35,686 bases of DNA. Source: Rhodospirillaceae bacterium. GTDB taxonomy: Bacteria; Pseudomonadota; Gammaproteobacteria; Steroidobacterales; Rariloculaceae. The DNA lies in assembly GCA_024640685.1 (NCBI GenBank), contig JAHEEN010000011.1:1-35686 (forward strand), read 5' to 3'. The translations under genes and the position numbers were made by a program. Below the pieces are notes generated by a model. It saw nothing but the letters and a program-made list of their open reading frames with translations. It ran no database searches and had not been told where the DNA came from. Of this stretch, positions 18,382 through 27,752 are shown in pieces. Each line of letters starts with the position of its first letter. Positions within the stretch are counted from its first letter, which is position 1.

Positions 18382-19842
18382 TCAACGGTCACCCGCAATG
18401 TCCGGGCGACGTTCGAGGTGATCGGTGATCTGCGCATAGCGGCTCGCAAACTCGAGCACGGCGCAGTCGGCTCCCGGTGGGCCGATGAACTGAATGCCCA
18501 TCGCGCGACCGCGCGCATCGAATCCGGCCGGCAGACTGACGACCGGCAGCCCGGCCATCGTCGCGCCGATCACGACCTCCATCCAGCGATGATAGGTATC
18601 CATGCGCTGGCCTGCGATCTCGGCCGGCCAGTGGGTCTCGATGTCGAAAGCAAACGTTTGCGCGCTTGGCAGCGCCAGTAGCGCATAGCGGTCGAATAGC
18701 GCGTGGACGGCGTGGAACCAGTCGGTGCGAACGCTCGCCGCAACGGCCAGTCGTGGCACCTCGAGATCGAGGCCGCCTTCGATTTCCCAGACAATCTCGG
18801 GTTTGAGCTTGATGCGCGTCGTCGCATCCTCATACAAGCCGCGGTATCGCAACGAGCTGAAATGGCGCAGCGCGAGCCATGCGTCCCACAGTGCCGACAT
18901 GTCGAACGGCGGGCGCACCGACTCGACGATCGCGCCGTCATCGACGAGCGACTTAAGGCTTTGCTCGCATAGCTCGAGTATGCCTGGCTCGGTTGCAAGA
19001 TAACTGTCGTAGTCGCCGAGCCAGCCGATGAGCAGCTCGTTAAGGTTCGCTGCAGTGAACTCATCAGGACTCGGCAGCCGGTCTCTGGCGCTCAGCGGCA
19101 CGCGTGCGTCGTAGCCGGACTGCGTGACGAGCAGGCGAATCGTGTCCTCGACGTTGCGGCCGAGCGGCCCATCGGTCGACAGCTGTTGGTAGTACAGATC
19201 ATCGCTAAGGCTCGGCACGCGCCCTTGGCTCGGCCGAAACCCGACAATGTTGTTGTATGCGGCCGGGTTGCGCAGCGAGCCCATGTAGTCGGTGCCGTCG
19301 GCTGCCGGCAGCATCTGTGTCGCGAGCGCGACTGCACCGCCACCCGTGCTGCCGCCCGCTGTCAAAGTCGCGTCGTAGGCGTTGCGGGTCGCGCCAAACA
19401 CGCTGTTGTAGGTTTGCGATCCCACGCCGAGCTCCGACGTGTTGGTCTTGCCGATGAAGATGGCCCCGGCCGCACGCATGCGCGCAACATGCAGGCTGTC
19501 GGTCGCGGCGATCTGGCCAACGTAGATCGGCGAACCGCGGCTGGTCGGCAGCTCCTTGACGTCCGCAAGATCTTTTACGGCGTGCGGCAAGCCGTGCATC
19601 CAGCCACGGTACTCGCCGCGTGCGAGCGCCGCATCGGCCTCGTTGGCAAGCTCGAGCAGCCGATCGTCGTCGCGTAGGCTGACGATCGCGTTGTAGGTCG
19701 GGTTCAAGCGATGTATGCGCTCGAGGTACGCCTGCATGACCTCGGTGCAGCTGACGGTGCGGTCGTGGATCGCGGCCGACAGGGCCGTTGCGGAAAAATC
19801 GGTGATGTGCGTGGCGTCGCTCAGCGCGACCGAGCTGCTCAC
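18382..19842 (-). CDS. Amidase-signature family protein
   Basis: HAVKDLADVKELPTSRGSPIY (catalytic Lys), AGGSTGGGAVALATQMLPAADGTDYMGSLRNPAAYNNIVGFRPSQGRVP (Ser-rich signature). GTG start at 19842 overlaps the upstream stop (GTGA). Confidence 0.85.
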   Translation of the reverse strand: MSSSVALSDATHITDFSATALSAAIHDRTVSCTEVMQAYLERIHRLNPTYNAIVSLRDDDRLLELANEADAALARGEYRGWMHGLPHAVKDLADVKELPTSRGSPIYVGQIAATDSLHVARMRAAGAIFIGKTNTSELGVGSQTYNSVFGATRNAYDATLTAGGSTGGGAVALATQMLPAADGTDYMGSLRNPAAYNNIVGFRPSQGRVPSLSDDLYYQQLSTDGPLGRNVEDTIRLLVTQSGYDARVPLSARDRLPSPDEFTAANLNELLIGWLGDYDSYLATEPGILELCEQSLKSLVDDGAIVESVRPPFDMSALWDAWLALRHFSSLRYRGLYEDATTRIKLKPEIVWEIEGGLDLEVPRLAVAASVRTDWFHAVHALFDRYALLALPSAQTFAFDIETHWPAEIAGQRMDTYHRWMEVVIGATMAGLPVVSLPAGFDARGRAMGIQFIGPPGADCAVLEFASRYAQITDHLERRPDIAGDR

Positions 19843-20528
19843 CGCGTCGCAGTCGCGCGCCAAATTGCGGAGCGCGCATCGCTGAGTCGCAAATCGGGTT
19901 CGCTCGTCACTTGGCGCGCCGCTGTGCGTTCGTCGAGCGGCCCATAGCAGTAGCCGTCGAATCCGTTGAGTCGGAGCAATCGATTCCAAAGCGCGGTGCG
20001 CCGGTCCACGCCTAGCGATTGAGCCCATGCCCAGGCGTTCTCGTACTCGTCATCCCAGACCGACTCGCCTTCGATACGCCGAGCTGCGAACGCATCGCCC
20101 CAGACGTCGGCCCAGACCCGGTCGAGAATTAGGTACAGCGTCATGTGGGTATTGACACCTGGGAGCCGCTCGCTGAAATGCCAGAGGTGTCGATGGCCGA
20201 GCTCGTGGACGAGGGTCGACGCTTTGACCTCGCGATCGTAACTGGCGCGTAGCCGCATCGGGTGGTTGGGGCCGCCGGAGTTGCTGACGGCCTCGGCGAC
20301 GCGCGCCCAGACGACCGGCTCGGCAAACGGCATGCACGTTCGCGACTCCAGGGCGGCGACGATTCGGTCACCATAGTCGTTCCAGATCGACCGATACGTG
20401 TCGGCTGCGTAGAGCTCACCGCGCGACGCCGGAATGAACAGGACGTCGGGTTGTGCGCGCCCGGTCGTCGCAGCAAGCCACGTCGCGGTAAGTAGGAGCG
20501 ATAATACGATTTTGCGGTCGTTCGTCAT
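19839..20528 (-). CDS. Secreted putative zinc metallopeptidase-like protein (HELGH)
   Basis: MTNDRKIVLSLLLTATWLAATTGRAQPDVLFIPASRGELYAADTYRS...KASTLVHELGHRHLWHFSERLPG; signal peptide plus an HExxH motif. Confidence 0.65.
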   Translation of the reverse strand: MTNDRKIVLSLLLTATWLAATTGRAQPDVLFIPASRGELYAADTYRSIWNDYGDRIVAALESRTCMPFAEPVVWARVAEAVSNSGGPNHPMRLRASYDREVKASTLVHELGHRHLWHFSERLPGVNTHMTLYLILDRVWADVWGDAFAARRIEGESVWDDEYENAWAWAQSLGVDRRTALWNRLLRLNGFDGYCYGPLDERTAARQVTSEPDLRLSDARSAIWRATATR

Positions 20529-20638
20529 GGCCGTTCCGAGTCGTCTAAACATTAGCGCGCTGCCGCGACGGCTGCCGAGACTGCGATCGCAATTCTGCAC
20601 GGCTCCGTAAACCGATGCTCACGCCAGGCCTTGGGTCT

Positions 20639-21499
20639 CTAGACCGATGCAGGCCGGTGCGCGCGCAAAAACGTGCGAATGTGACGCACGGCCAGCGGAA
20701 CTCGCTCGGCCGGCTCCTTCCACGGATACAGACTGAGCTCGGCGTGCGGCGCGAGCAGCGCGGATTCGACGGCAACCTCGTACGGATGCGCTGGAATATC
20801 GTCGGGCAGGATCAATACCGGCGTCTGGCAGTTGCGCACGAAGTCACGGTCGACCGTGAACACGAAATCGGCGTTCGCGCGATACATGTTGTGCAAGAAC
20901 CGCTCGACATCGTTCATCGTGATGTCGGGCCGGCGCGCCGCAAGCTCGGGCCCCCAGTTATTCATGTTGCCTTCGTAGAAGAGCTCCGGTTGCTCCGGGC
21001 GAAATCCGCTGGGCTGCGCGAGCACCGCTGCGGGGATTCGGTCTTGTGCACGCTCGAGTAGGTTCCAGATGAACGGGCCGCCGATGCAAAAACCCAGGAC
21101 CATGAACTCGTCGATGCCGAGATGATCCATGAGCCCGAGATGATCGTCCGTATACGAATCCCAAGGCCGATCGACTTCGAGAGGGCCGGACGACTGGCCG
21201 ATATTGGCGTTTCTGAGGTCCATCGCTACGCAACGAAACTCGTTGCCGAACTCCGCGATCGGATTGAACGGTGCGCGGTCGTCGAAGTACGCCATGACCG
21301 AGTTCAAGCCGCCGCCGGCAATCAGCAGCAACGGGAAACCCGAGCCTGCCTCCTGGTAGTGAATTCGGACATCGCCTCGTTCGTAAAATGCCATCGATCT
21401 GTCTCCCTGGGCGAGCGCGCGCGGTGCGGCTGCGGCCGCTGCAGCGGTCGCGAGCAGCGCGCGGCGCGTGGAATCGACTTTCGGCTTGTCCTCGTCCAT
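20639..21499 (-). CDS. Alpha/beta hydrolase with Tat-like signal and Cys nucleophile
   Basis: DSTRRALLATAAAAAAAPRALA (twin-Arg signal); GSGFPLLLIAGGG; nucleophile elbow VLGFCIGGPF; IDEFMVLGFCIGG in place of GxSxGG. Confidence 0.82.
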   Translation of the reverse strand: MDEDKPKVDSTRRALLATAAAAAAAPRALAQGDRSMAFYERGDVRIHYQEAGSGFPLLLIAGGGLNSVMAYFDDRAPFNPIAEFGNEFRCVAMDLRNANIGQSSGPLEVDRPWDSYTDDHLGLMDHLGIDEFMVLGFCIGGPFIWNLLERAQDRIPAAVLAQPSGFRPEQPELFYEGNMNNWGPELAARRPDITMNDVERFLHNMYRANADFVFTVDRDFVRNCQTPVLILPDDIPAHPYEVAVESALLAPHAELSLYPWKEPAERVPLAVRHIRTFLRAHRPASV

Positions 21500-21724
21500 A
21501 TCGGTCTGCCTGTCTGTCGGACGACGGACAGACTGCTACCGTGCCCCGAGCGAGTCAAGCCGGCGCGAGACTGGCTCGCGACGCCGCTGCGCCCCGGAGG
21601 ATTCGCGGCGCGCGCCCGGTGCGACTGGCCGTTGCGATCCCGACCTTCCTGCGAGACGGTCGAGACTGTAAGCTTCGAGATGTCGAGACAAATCTCCGCT
21701 AGGACCTCAGGGGGGGGACGGACC

Positions 21725-23212
21725 ATGATCACAAGAATTCTCGCAGTGGCCGGCGTCGTTGTTGCGCTGACGAGCGCTTCGAGTGCGCTGGCTCAGAACG
21801 GCGGCTCGACGCTCGGCGCGACGGCTGTGTACTCCGATGACGTCGTGCAGCAGATCGCCGAACGCTCGGCGCCGCGACTGCCGTCCGGCGCGCGATCGCC
21901 GAGCTTCGTCGTCGATCCGAGCTGGCCCAAGCCGCTGCCGAACAACTGGCGCATCGGTCAAGTTGGCGGCATGACGATCGACTCCCACGACAACATCTGG
22001 GTCTATCACCGGCCGCGATCGCTGGAGCCTAGTGCCGCTGCAGGCCTCGGTGCTGCCGGGACGAACGATGCAGGCGTGCCGATCGACGGTCTCGGCAATC
22101 CGCGCCCGTTCGCCGATCAGTCGGCCGGCTGCTGCGTGCCGGCGCCGTCGGTGCTGAAGTTCGACCGCGAGGGTAATTTGCTCGACGCGTGGGGCGGCCC
22201 GCAGGATCCCGGGTTTCTCGAGACGAACTGCCGCGAGGAGGACGGCTGCTACTGGCCCGGCCGTGAGCACGGCATTGCCGTCGACGACGACGACAACGTC
22301 TATATCTCCGGTAACGGCACGAACTGGACGGGCCAATTTCCGTTTGCGGCAACCTACGGCGACGATTCCCATATCCTGAAATTCACGGCAAGCGGTGAGT
22401 TCATTTACCAGATCGGTCATGCCGGTCGAGAAGGACCGGACAGCGAGAATATCGACGGCGGGCCGAACGGTACGCCGCAGCCGTATCTCGTGGCCGATAT
22501 GAGCGTGGACTCGGAGAACAACAGGATGTACATCGCCGATGGCTACGGCAATCGCCGAATCCTGATCATCGATACCGAGACCGGCCAATACGTCGGCCAT
22601 TTCGGCGCCTATGGGCAAAATCCGGTCGACGATCTCGATGGCGGTAACGTCGACCCTTACGACTCCGGGCCGTGGGCCGGCGACTATTCCAGAGGCAACA
22701 TGACGCCGATGTTCTTCCGCAGCCCGTTGCATTGCGCGATCATCAGCGACGACGGTTATCTGTACGCGTGTGACCGCGGCAATAACCGCATTCAGGTCTT
22801 CGATCTCGACGCGGTCGGCGGGACTTGCTCGAATCCGAATGCCGAGCCGGGCAAATGCGGCTTCGTGCGCGATATTCACGTCGCGCCGCAGAGCTATGCG
22901 AATGGCACGGCGGTGACGGCGACATTGTCGACAGATCCCGGTCAGACGTGCCTGTACGTCGGCGATCTGGCGAACGGTACGTTTTACATCATCAACCGCG
23001 CCAACGCCCACGAGCTCGATCGGATCGGCCGAGCGGGCCGCCAGATCGGCGAGTTTCACTGGATTCACACGCTGGCCGTAGATACCGACGGAAATGTCTA
23101 CACGGGCGAGGTCGACAGCGGCCAACGTGTGCAAAAATTCGCTCGATATGGCGACATCAGCTGCAGCGGCGAAGGCAATCCCGACATCGGGCTCTACAGC
23201 GGCAATCGCTGA
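21725..23212 (+). CDS. Secreted NHL-repeat / 6-bladed beta-propeller protein
   Basis: MITRILAVAGVVVALTSASSALAQ signal; repeated GNRRILIIDTETG, DRGNNRIQVFDLDA, VDTDGNVYTGEVDSGQRVQKF blades. Confidence 0.82.
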   Translation: MITRILAVAGVVVALTSASSALAQNGGSTLGATAVYSDDVVQQIAERSAPRLPSGARSPSFVVDPSWPKPLPNNWRIGQVGGMTIDSHDNIWVYHRPRSLEPSAAAGLGAAGTNDAGVPIDGLGNPRPFADQSAGCCVPAPSVLKFDREGNLLDAWGGPQDPGFLETNCREEDGCYWPGREHGIAVDDDDNVYISGNGTNWTGQFPFAATYGDDSHILKFTASGEFIYQIGHAGREGPDSENIDGGPNGTPQPYLVADMSVDSENNRMYIADGYGNRRILIIDTETGQYVGHFGAYGQNPVDDLDGGNVDPYDSGPWAGDYSRGNMTPMFFRSPLHCAIISDDGYLYACDRGNNRIQVFDLDAVGGTCSNPNAEPGKCGFVRDIHVAPQSYANGTAVTATLSTDPGQTCLYVGDLANGTFYIINRANAHELDRIGRAGRQIGEFHWIHTLAVDTDGNVYTGEVDSGQRVQKFARYGDISCSGEGNPDIGLYSGNR

Positions 23213-23234
23213 GCGCCCGTTGGGCCGATCCGGC

Positions 23235-24056
23235 GTGCGACTCCTCGGGTCTCGTGCCGGGTCGCTCGTGCGTGTAGTCGCTGCTGGTTTAGGCGCGTAC
23301 GCCGCTGGCGACGCCGCTGCCGCGGACGATGAGCCGCTGCCGGGCGGCGAGATCGGGCTCGTCCGCGTGCAATGCACGAGCGAGTCCGGTTACCGCCAGG
23401 TTTTTCGCGGCGCCGTCGTCGATCTCGAGGGTGAATCTCGTTATGACGTCATCCTGACGGCTGGCCACGGACTGCCTAGGGATCTCGAAACCGTCAAGGA
23501 GTATTGTGCCGTCCTCGACGCCGACGGGCGGCGCTACCCACTGCGTGGCATGTGGCGCCCCGCGGACGGCGGTCGCGGCATGGTCGACGACTGGGCCGTG
23601 CTCGCGACGTTTCGGCGCATGCGCGGAAACCAAGCGCGGCTTCCGGTCGCGGCGCCGTTCGTCGTCGAGCGCCGATCGCTAGAGGATAGCGACACGTTGC
23701 TACGGCTACCTTTGATGACTCTCGCCGAGGAGCACGATTGCGTGCTGCTCAACGACGGGCTTCGGCAGCGGGAGATCGAGCGCGGCTTGTTCTCGCACTC
23801 ATGCCGCTCGTGGTACGGCCACTCGGGGTCGCCGATACTCGCTGCCGCCAACGGTCGCACCGTCATCATTGGCTTGCACCTCGCGAAGCGGTGGTTTTAC
23901 GAGGAGCACAGAACGGTCAAGATCGGCCGTTACATCGACGCGGCGATCATCGATGCGATCGATACGGCGGCAGGCGAAAACACACCGTCCTACGTGCACG
24001 TGGCGCCGCAGCCGCGGTGCAACGTCGAGCCGTCGGGATGCGCGTTACCGCAGTGA
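23235..24056 (+). CDS. Trypsin-like serine protease (secreted)
   Basis: Candidate triad: VILTAGHGL (His), MVDDWAVLATF (Asp), WYGHSGSPILAA (Ser; GHSGSP instead of GDSGSP). Possible GTG start at 23235. Confidence 0.65.
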   Translation: MRLLGSRAGSLVRVVAAGLGAYAAGDAAAADDEPLPGGEIGLVRVQCTSESGYRQVFRGAVVDLEGESRYDVILTAGHGLPRDLETVKEYCAVLDADGRRYPLRGMWRPADGGRGMVDDWAVLATFRRMRGNQARLPVAAPFVVERRSLEDSDTLLRLPLMTLAEEHDCVLLNDGLRQREIERGLFSHSCRSWYGHSGSPILAAANGRTVIIGLHLAKRWFYEEHRTVKIGRYIDAAIIDAIDTAAGENTPSYVHVAPQPRCNVEPSGCALPQ

Positions 24057-24088
24057 GCCTCGCTCGATAGACCAGTCAGCGATCTCGC

Positions 24089-24769
24089 TCAGTCGATCGC
24101 GAAGCAATAGAACAGACCCACGCCGCCCCAGCTCTGCAGCGTCGCTTGGCTGCAGCCGTCGGTCGCATGTGAGGAGTTCCACGACGTGTTGCCGTTGCCG
24201 GCACGATCGGAATGGCCGGCCTGCGCAGCGCCTTCGCCGTTGCTCGTCCAGTTATTGCAAGTCCGATCCTCACCAGGTGGGAACGCCGTGCCGTCGGGTT
24301 GCGTGCCGGTCAAGATATCGTGGCGCATCGGCAGCGGATCGCCGACGCCGTTGATCATCTCGCCTTTCTCGGTCAGCGTGTAAAGCTTGAACATGTTGCT
24401 GCCGCGCTGCGCCTCGAGCAGCGTATCGCCGTGAATCTCCGATTTGATCAGCGGTCGGTCACTGCGTCTGACGGCCGAGTACCATGGTCCGTCGCCAATC
24501 CTGTCGCGCGCGCTGACGCCCGGCTGACCCGGCCGCGACTGCGTGCTCAGATAAGCGCGCCACGTACGCTGGCCTTCGCCAGCAGCTGCGGCCAAACGTC
24601 GACAATGGGCATCGGCGCCTTCGAGGCCGCCGAGGTTACCGCCGTCACCGATCGGCTCGCTGGTGACGAAGAACGTCATCGGCGCCTCGTTGTTGTTCTG
24701 CGCTAACACCGGCTGTGTGAACGCGATTACCGCTGCGAACGCGACTACGGGGATCGTCAGTTTAGTCAT
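24089..24769 (-). CDS. Secreted lectin-like (DUF1554-like) protein, copy 1
   Basis: MTFFVTSEPIGDGGNLGGLEGADAHCRRLAAAAGEGQRTWRAYLSTQSRPGQPGVSARDRIGDGPWY...SWNSSHATDGCSQ...LFYCFAID; signal peptide. Confidence 0.7.
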   Translation of the reverse strand: MTKLTIPVVAFAAVIAFTQPVLAQNNNEAPMTFFVTSEPIGDGGNLGGLEGADAHCRRLAAAAGEGQRTWRAYLSTQSRPGQPGVSARDRIGDGPWYSAVRRSDRPLIKSEIHGDTLLEAQRGSNMFKLYTLTEKGEMINGVGDPLPMRHDILTGTQPDGTAFPPGEDRTCNNWTSNGEGAAQAGHSDRAGNGNTSWNSSHATDGCSQATLQSWGGVGLFYCFAID

Positions 24770-24781
24770 CGCGGCCGGCCC

Positions 24782-25546
24782 TCAGTCGATTGCAAAGCAA
24801 TAGAGCTGGCCGATGCCATGCGTCAGCACGAGCGCGTACTGACTGCAGCCGCGGGTGCCATGGGACGAGTTCCACGAGCCATTGCCACCGCCCATCCGAT
24901 CGGTAAAGCCGATCTGGACGTTGGGCCGCCCTTCGCCGCCGTACTGGCGTGGCGCGCTTTCCTCGGGGTCGGCATTGCTCGTGTAGTTGTCGCAGGTGTA
25001 GTCGATATCGGGCGGAAACGCCGTGCCGTCGGGCTGCGAGCCGGTCAGGATCTCGTGGCGATTGCTATACGGCGTGCTCTTCGCGTAGTCCCAATCACGC
25101 GAATGAGGGCTCGGAAAATCGCCTAGACCCGGCACGATCTGGCCTTTCTCGGTCAGCGCCGTCTGTTTCGTCAGGTTATTGCCGATACGCGCTTGCTCGA
25201 TCGTGTCGCCGTGCAGATGCGCAACGTCGCGCGCGATCATCTCGCCGTTGACGTTGTGCCACGGGCCCGCGCCAATCCGGTCGCGGGCATTGATCGCCGG
25301 GCGACCGGGGCGTGCCTGAGTGCTCAGGTAGGCATGCCACGTGCGGTGTCCGGCGCCGACGTTCGTAGCGAGCCGCTGGCAGTGCGCGTCGGCGCCTGCA
25401 AGACCACCGAGATTGCCGCCGTCGCCGATCGGCTCGCTGGTGACGAAAAACGTCATGTGCGACTCTGGCGCGCCTTGGGCCGCAGCGCTGGCAGACAGTG
25501 TCAGCGCGCATGCGGCGGCCGACATCAAGACGAAGGATTTGATCAT
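24782..25546 (-). CDS. Secreted lectin-like (DUF1554-like) protein, copy 2
   Basis: MTFFVTSEPIGDGGNLGGLAGADAHCQRLATNVGAGHRTWHAYLSTQARPGRPAINARDRIGAGPWH...SWNSSHGTRGCSQ...QLYCFAID; tandem paralog of 24089..24769. Confidence 0.7.
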   Translation of the reverse strand: MIKSFVLMSAAACALTLSASAAAQGAPESHMTFFVTSEPIGDGGNLGGLAGADAHCQRLATNVGAGHRTWHAYLSTQARPGRPAINARDRIGAGPWHNVNGEMIARDVAHLHGDTIEQARIGNNLTKQTALTEKGQIVPGLGDFPSPHSRDWDYAKSTPYSNRHEILTGSQPDGTAFPPDIDYTCDNYTSNADPEESAPRQYGGEGRPNVQIGFTDRMGGGNGSWNSSHGTRGCSQYALVLTHGIGQLYCFAID

Positions 25547-25654
25547 CGTGCTCCTCGCATCGATCTCATGTTCTCTCGTGGCTGCGATCTTATCCCAGAT
25601 TGTTTGTGCTCGCAGGCGGGTCGTCTGCAGGGCTTGCGCGAGCTTGAGCGTCGC

Positions 25655-26563
25655 TCAGTAGCCGCGGCCATGGACGAAGTTGGCGATCCACTCGAGTCCG
25701 GTTGCATCGCGGCCGATTGCGTTGAGCCCGTCCAGCACGGCGCTGTGAAGTGCCTCCGCGCGCTCACGCGCGGCTTGGACGCCGAGCAGCGACGGGTACG
25801 TCGACTTATCGTTTTCGGCATCGGATTGCGCGCTCTTCCCAAGCGTCGCCGTGTCGTGATCGACCTCCAGAAGATCGTCGCGGATTTGGAACATCAGGCC
25901 GATGTCGCGTGCGATTTGCTCGAGCGACGCACGATCTCGTTCGCTGGTTGCTGCGAGCTCGGCCGGCATCATGATCGACGCACAGATTAGTTCGCCGGTC
26001 TTGCGCCTATGGATATCCTCGATGCGCGGTTCGTCGAGGGTCTGTCCTTCGGCTTGCAAGTCGAGCATCTGCCCGCCGACCATGCCGGCAGGACCGGACG
26101 CCCGCGCGAGCCACTTGATGACTCGCATCTGCGCGACTGGGTCAGCGCCTAACGCTTCGTCGCCGCACAGAAGCTCGAACGCGAGCGCCTGCAGACCGTC
26201 GCCTGCAAGTATCGCTGTGGCCTCGTCGAATGCGCGGTGCGTTGTCGGTCGCCCGCGACGCAGATCGTCGTCGTCCATTGCTGGCAGATCGTCGTGAACG
26301 AGTGAGTACGCATGCACGAGCTCGACTGCAGCAGCAATTGCATCGAGGGGCTCTAGCGCAACGTCGAACATCTCCCCGGTTGCATAACACAACAACGGTC
26401 GAATGCGTTTGCCGGGACCGAGTACCGAGTACTCGATCGCATCGACGAGACGGGGCGGTATCGCGCGTCGGTCGCGCAGCTCGGTCGCGAGTTTCGTCTC
26501 GACGCGCGCCCGATACGGCTCGACGCGATCGGAAAATTTTCGCCGATTCTCGCGTGCTATCAT
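25655..26563 (-). CDS. ispA: Polyprenyl (farnesyl/geranylgeranyl) diphosphate synthase
   Basis: VHAYSLVHDDLPAMDDDDLRRGRPTTH (first Asp-rich motif), GLMFQIRDDLLEVD (second), GPGKRIRPLL. Confidence 0.93.
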   Translation of the reverse strand: MIARENRRKFSDRVEPYRARVETKLATELRDRRAIPPRLVDAIEYSVLGPGKRIRPLLCYATGEMFDVALEPLDAIAAAVELVHAYSLVHDDLPAMDDDDLRRGRPTTHRAFDEATAILAGDGLQALAFELLCGDEALGADPVAQMRVIKWLARASGPAGMVGGQMLDLQAEGQTLDEPRIEDIHRRKTGELICASIMMPAELAATSERDRASLEQIARDIGLMFQIRDDLLEVDHDTATLGKSAQSDAENDKSTYPSLLGVQAARERAEALHSAVLDGLNAIGRDATGLEWIANFVHGRGY

Positions 26564-26619
26564 GATGACCCATCCTAACACCGATCCCACGTGCATCGCG
26601 TCGCGCTGGGACAGCCCAT

Positions 26620-27702
26620 ATGCACCGAGACCGTGGCGACTTGAAGGCCGATTTCGAGTTCCAAGCCGCGATCCTGCCGCACGTTTCGCGAACGTTTGCG
26701 CTGACGATTCCGGTGCTGCCGGGTGGGCTCGCCGATACCGTGGCCAACGCTTATCTTCTGTGCCGTCTCGCCGACACGATCGAAGACGACGCGGCGCTCG
26801 CCAGCGAGCAGAAGTCGGCGTTTCATGCCCGACTGACCGCTGTCGTGCAAGGCGACGCCAATGCTTGTCAGCTCGCGGCGGATCTCGCGCCGCTGCTTTC
26901 GGCCCGCACGCCGGATGCGGAGCGGCAGCTCGTCGAGAACATCGACCGTGTCGTGCGGATTACGCAGTCGTTCGCGGAGCGAGATCGCGGGGCGATTCTC
27001 CGTTGTCTCGACGAAATGTGTCGTGGCATGCCAGTGTTCCTGCGCCAGCGCAGTTTGAGTGGGCTCGTGGACATGGACGCGATGTCGGCTTATTGCTATG
27101 TCGTCGCAGGCGTCGTCGGTGAGATGTTGACCGAGCTCTTCTGCGCGCATCGTTCCGCCGTCGCACCGCTGCGACACGAGCTGATGCGACTTGCGCCTTC
27201 GTTCGGACAGGGCTTGCAAATGACGAATATCCTCAAGGACGTCTGGGAGGACCGAACGACGAGCACATGCTGGTTGCCACGCTGCGTATTCGGCGCAGGC
27301 TTCGATCTTGCAAAGCTCGAGGACTTGTACTCGACGCGCGCGTATCGCGAAGGCATCGAACGCTTGATCGGCATTACGCATCGACATTTGCGCAACGCCG
27401 TCGATTACGCATTGTTGATTCCGAGGCAGGAGCCTGGGCTGCGACGTTTCTGCTTGTGGGCCATCGGTCTCGCCGTGCTGACACTGCGCAAGGTTCGGCG
27501 GCAATGCGATCGCGAAATTGGCGTGCGTATCAAGATCTCTCGACGAACGGCCGGCATCGCCGTTCGGACGATCGATAGAATTCACGAGCGCGACCGGCTA
27601 CTGCGAGGGGTGTTCGGCTTGTCTAGCGTCGGGCTGCCGTTGGTTACCGAGCGAGCCTTTCCGGCGTTCGGCTCCGAGTTGTTGCACGGGCAACTCGATT
27701 AG
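26620..27702 (+). CDS. Squalene/phytoene synthase family protein
   Basis: SRTFALTIPVLPGGLADTVANAYLLCRLADTIEDD, YCYVVAGVVGEMLTELF, GQGLQMTNILKDVWEDR...CWLPR; C-terminal ALLIPRQEPGLRRFCLWAIGLAVLTLRKV. Confidence 0.9.
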   Translation: MHRDRGDLKADFEFQAAILPHVSRTFALTIPVLPGGLADTVANAYLLCRLADTIEDDAALASEQKSAFHARLTAVVQGDANACQLAADLAPLLSARTPDAERQLVENIDRVVRITQSFAERDRGAILRCLDEMCRGMPVFLRQRSLSGLVDMDAMSAYCYVVAGVVGEMLTELFCAHRSAVAPLRHELMRLAPSFGQGLQMTNILKDVWEDRTTSTCWLPRCVFGAGFDLAKLEDLYSTRAYREGIERLIGITHRHLRNAVDYALLIPRQEPGLRRFCLWAIGLAVLTLRKVRRQCDREIGVRIKISRRTAGIAVRTIDRIHERDRLLRGVFGLSSVGLPLVTERAFPAFGSELLHGQLD

Positions 27703-27752
27703 AAACGGGGTTCAGCGGTGTCGATTCGTCCAATGCGTGAGACCCTCCGCGC

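Noticed and set aside
21707-23377. 556-aa minus-strand ORF
   Set aside because: Antisense to the NHL propeller gene; no motifs, shadow ORF.
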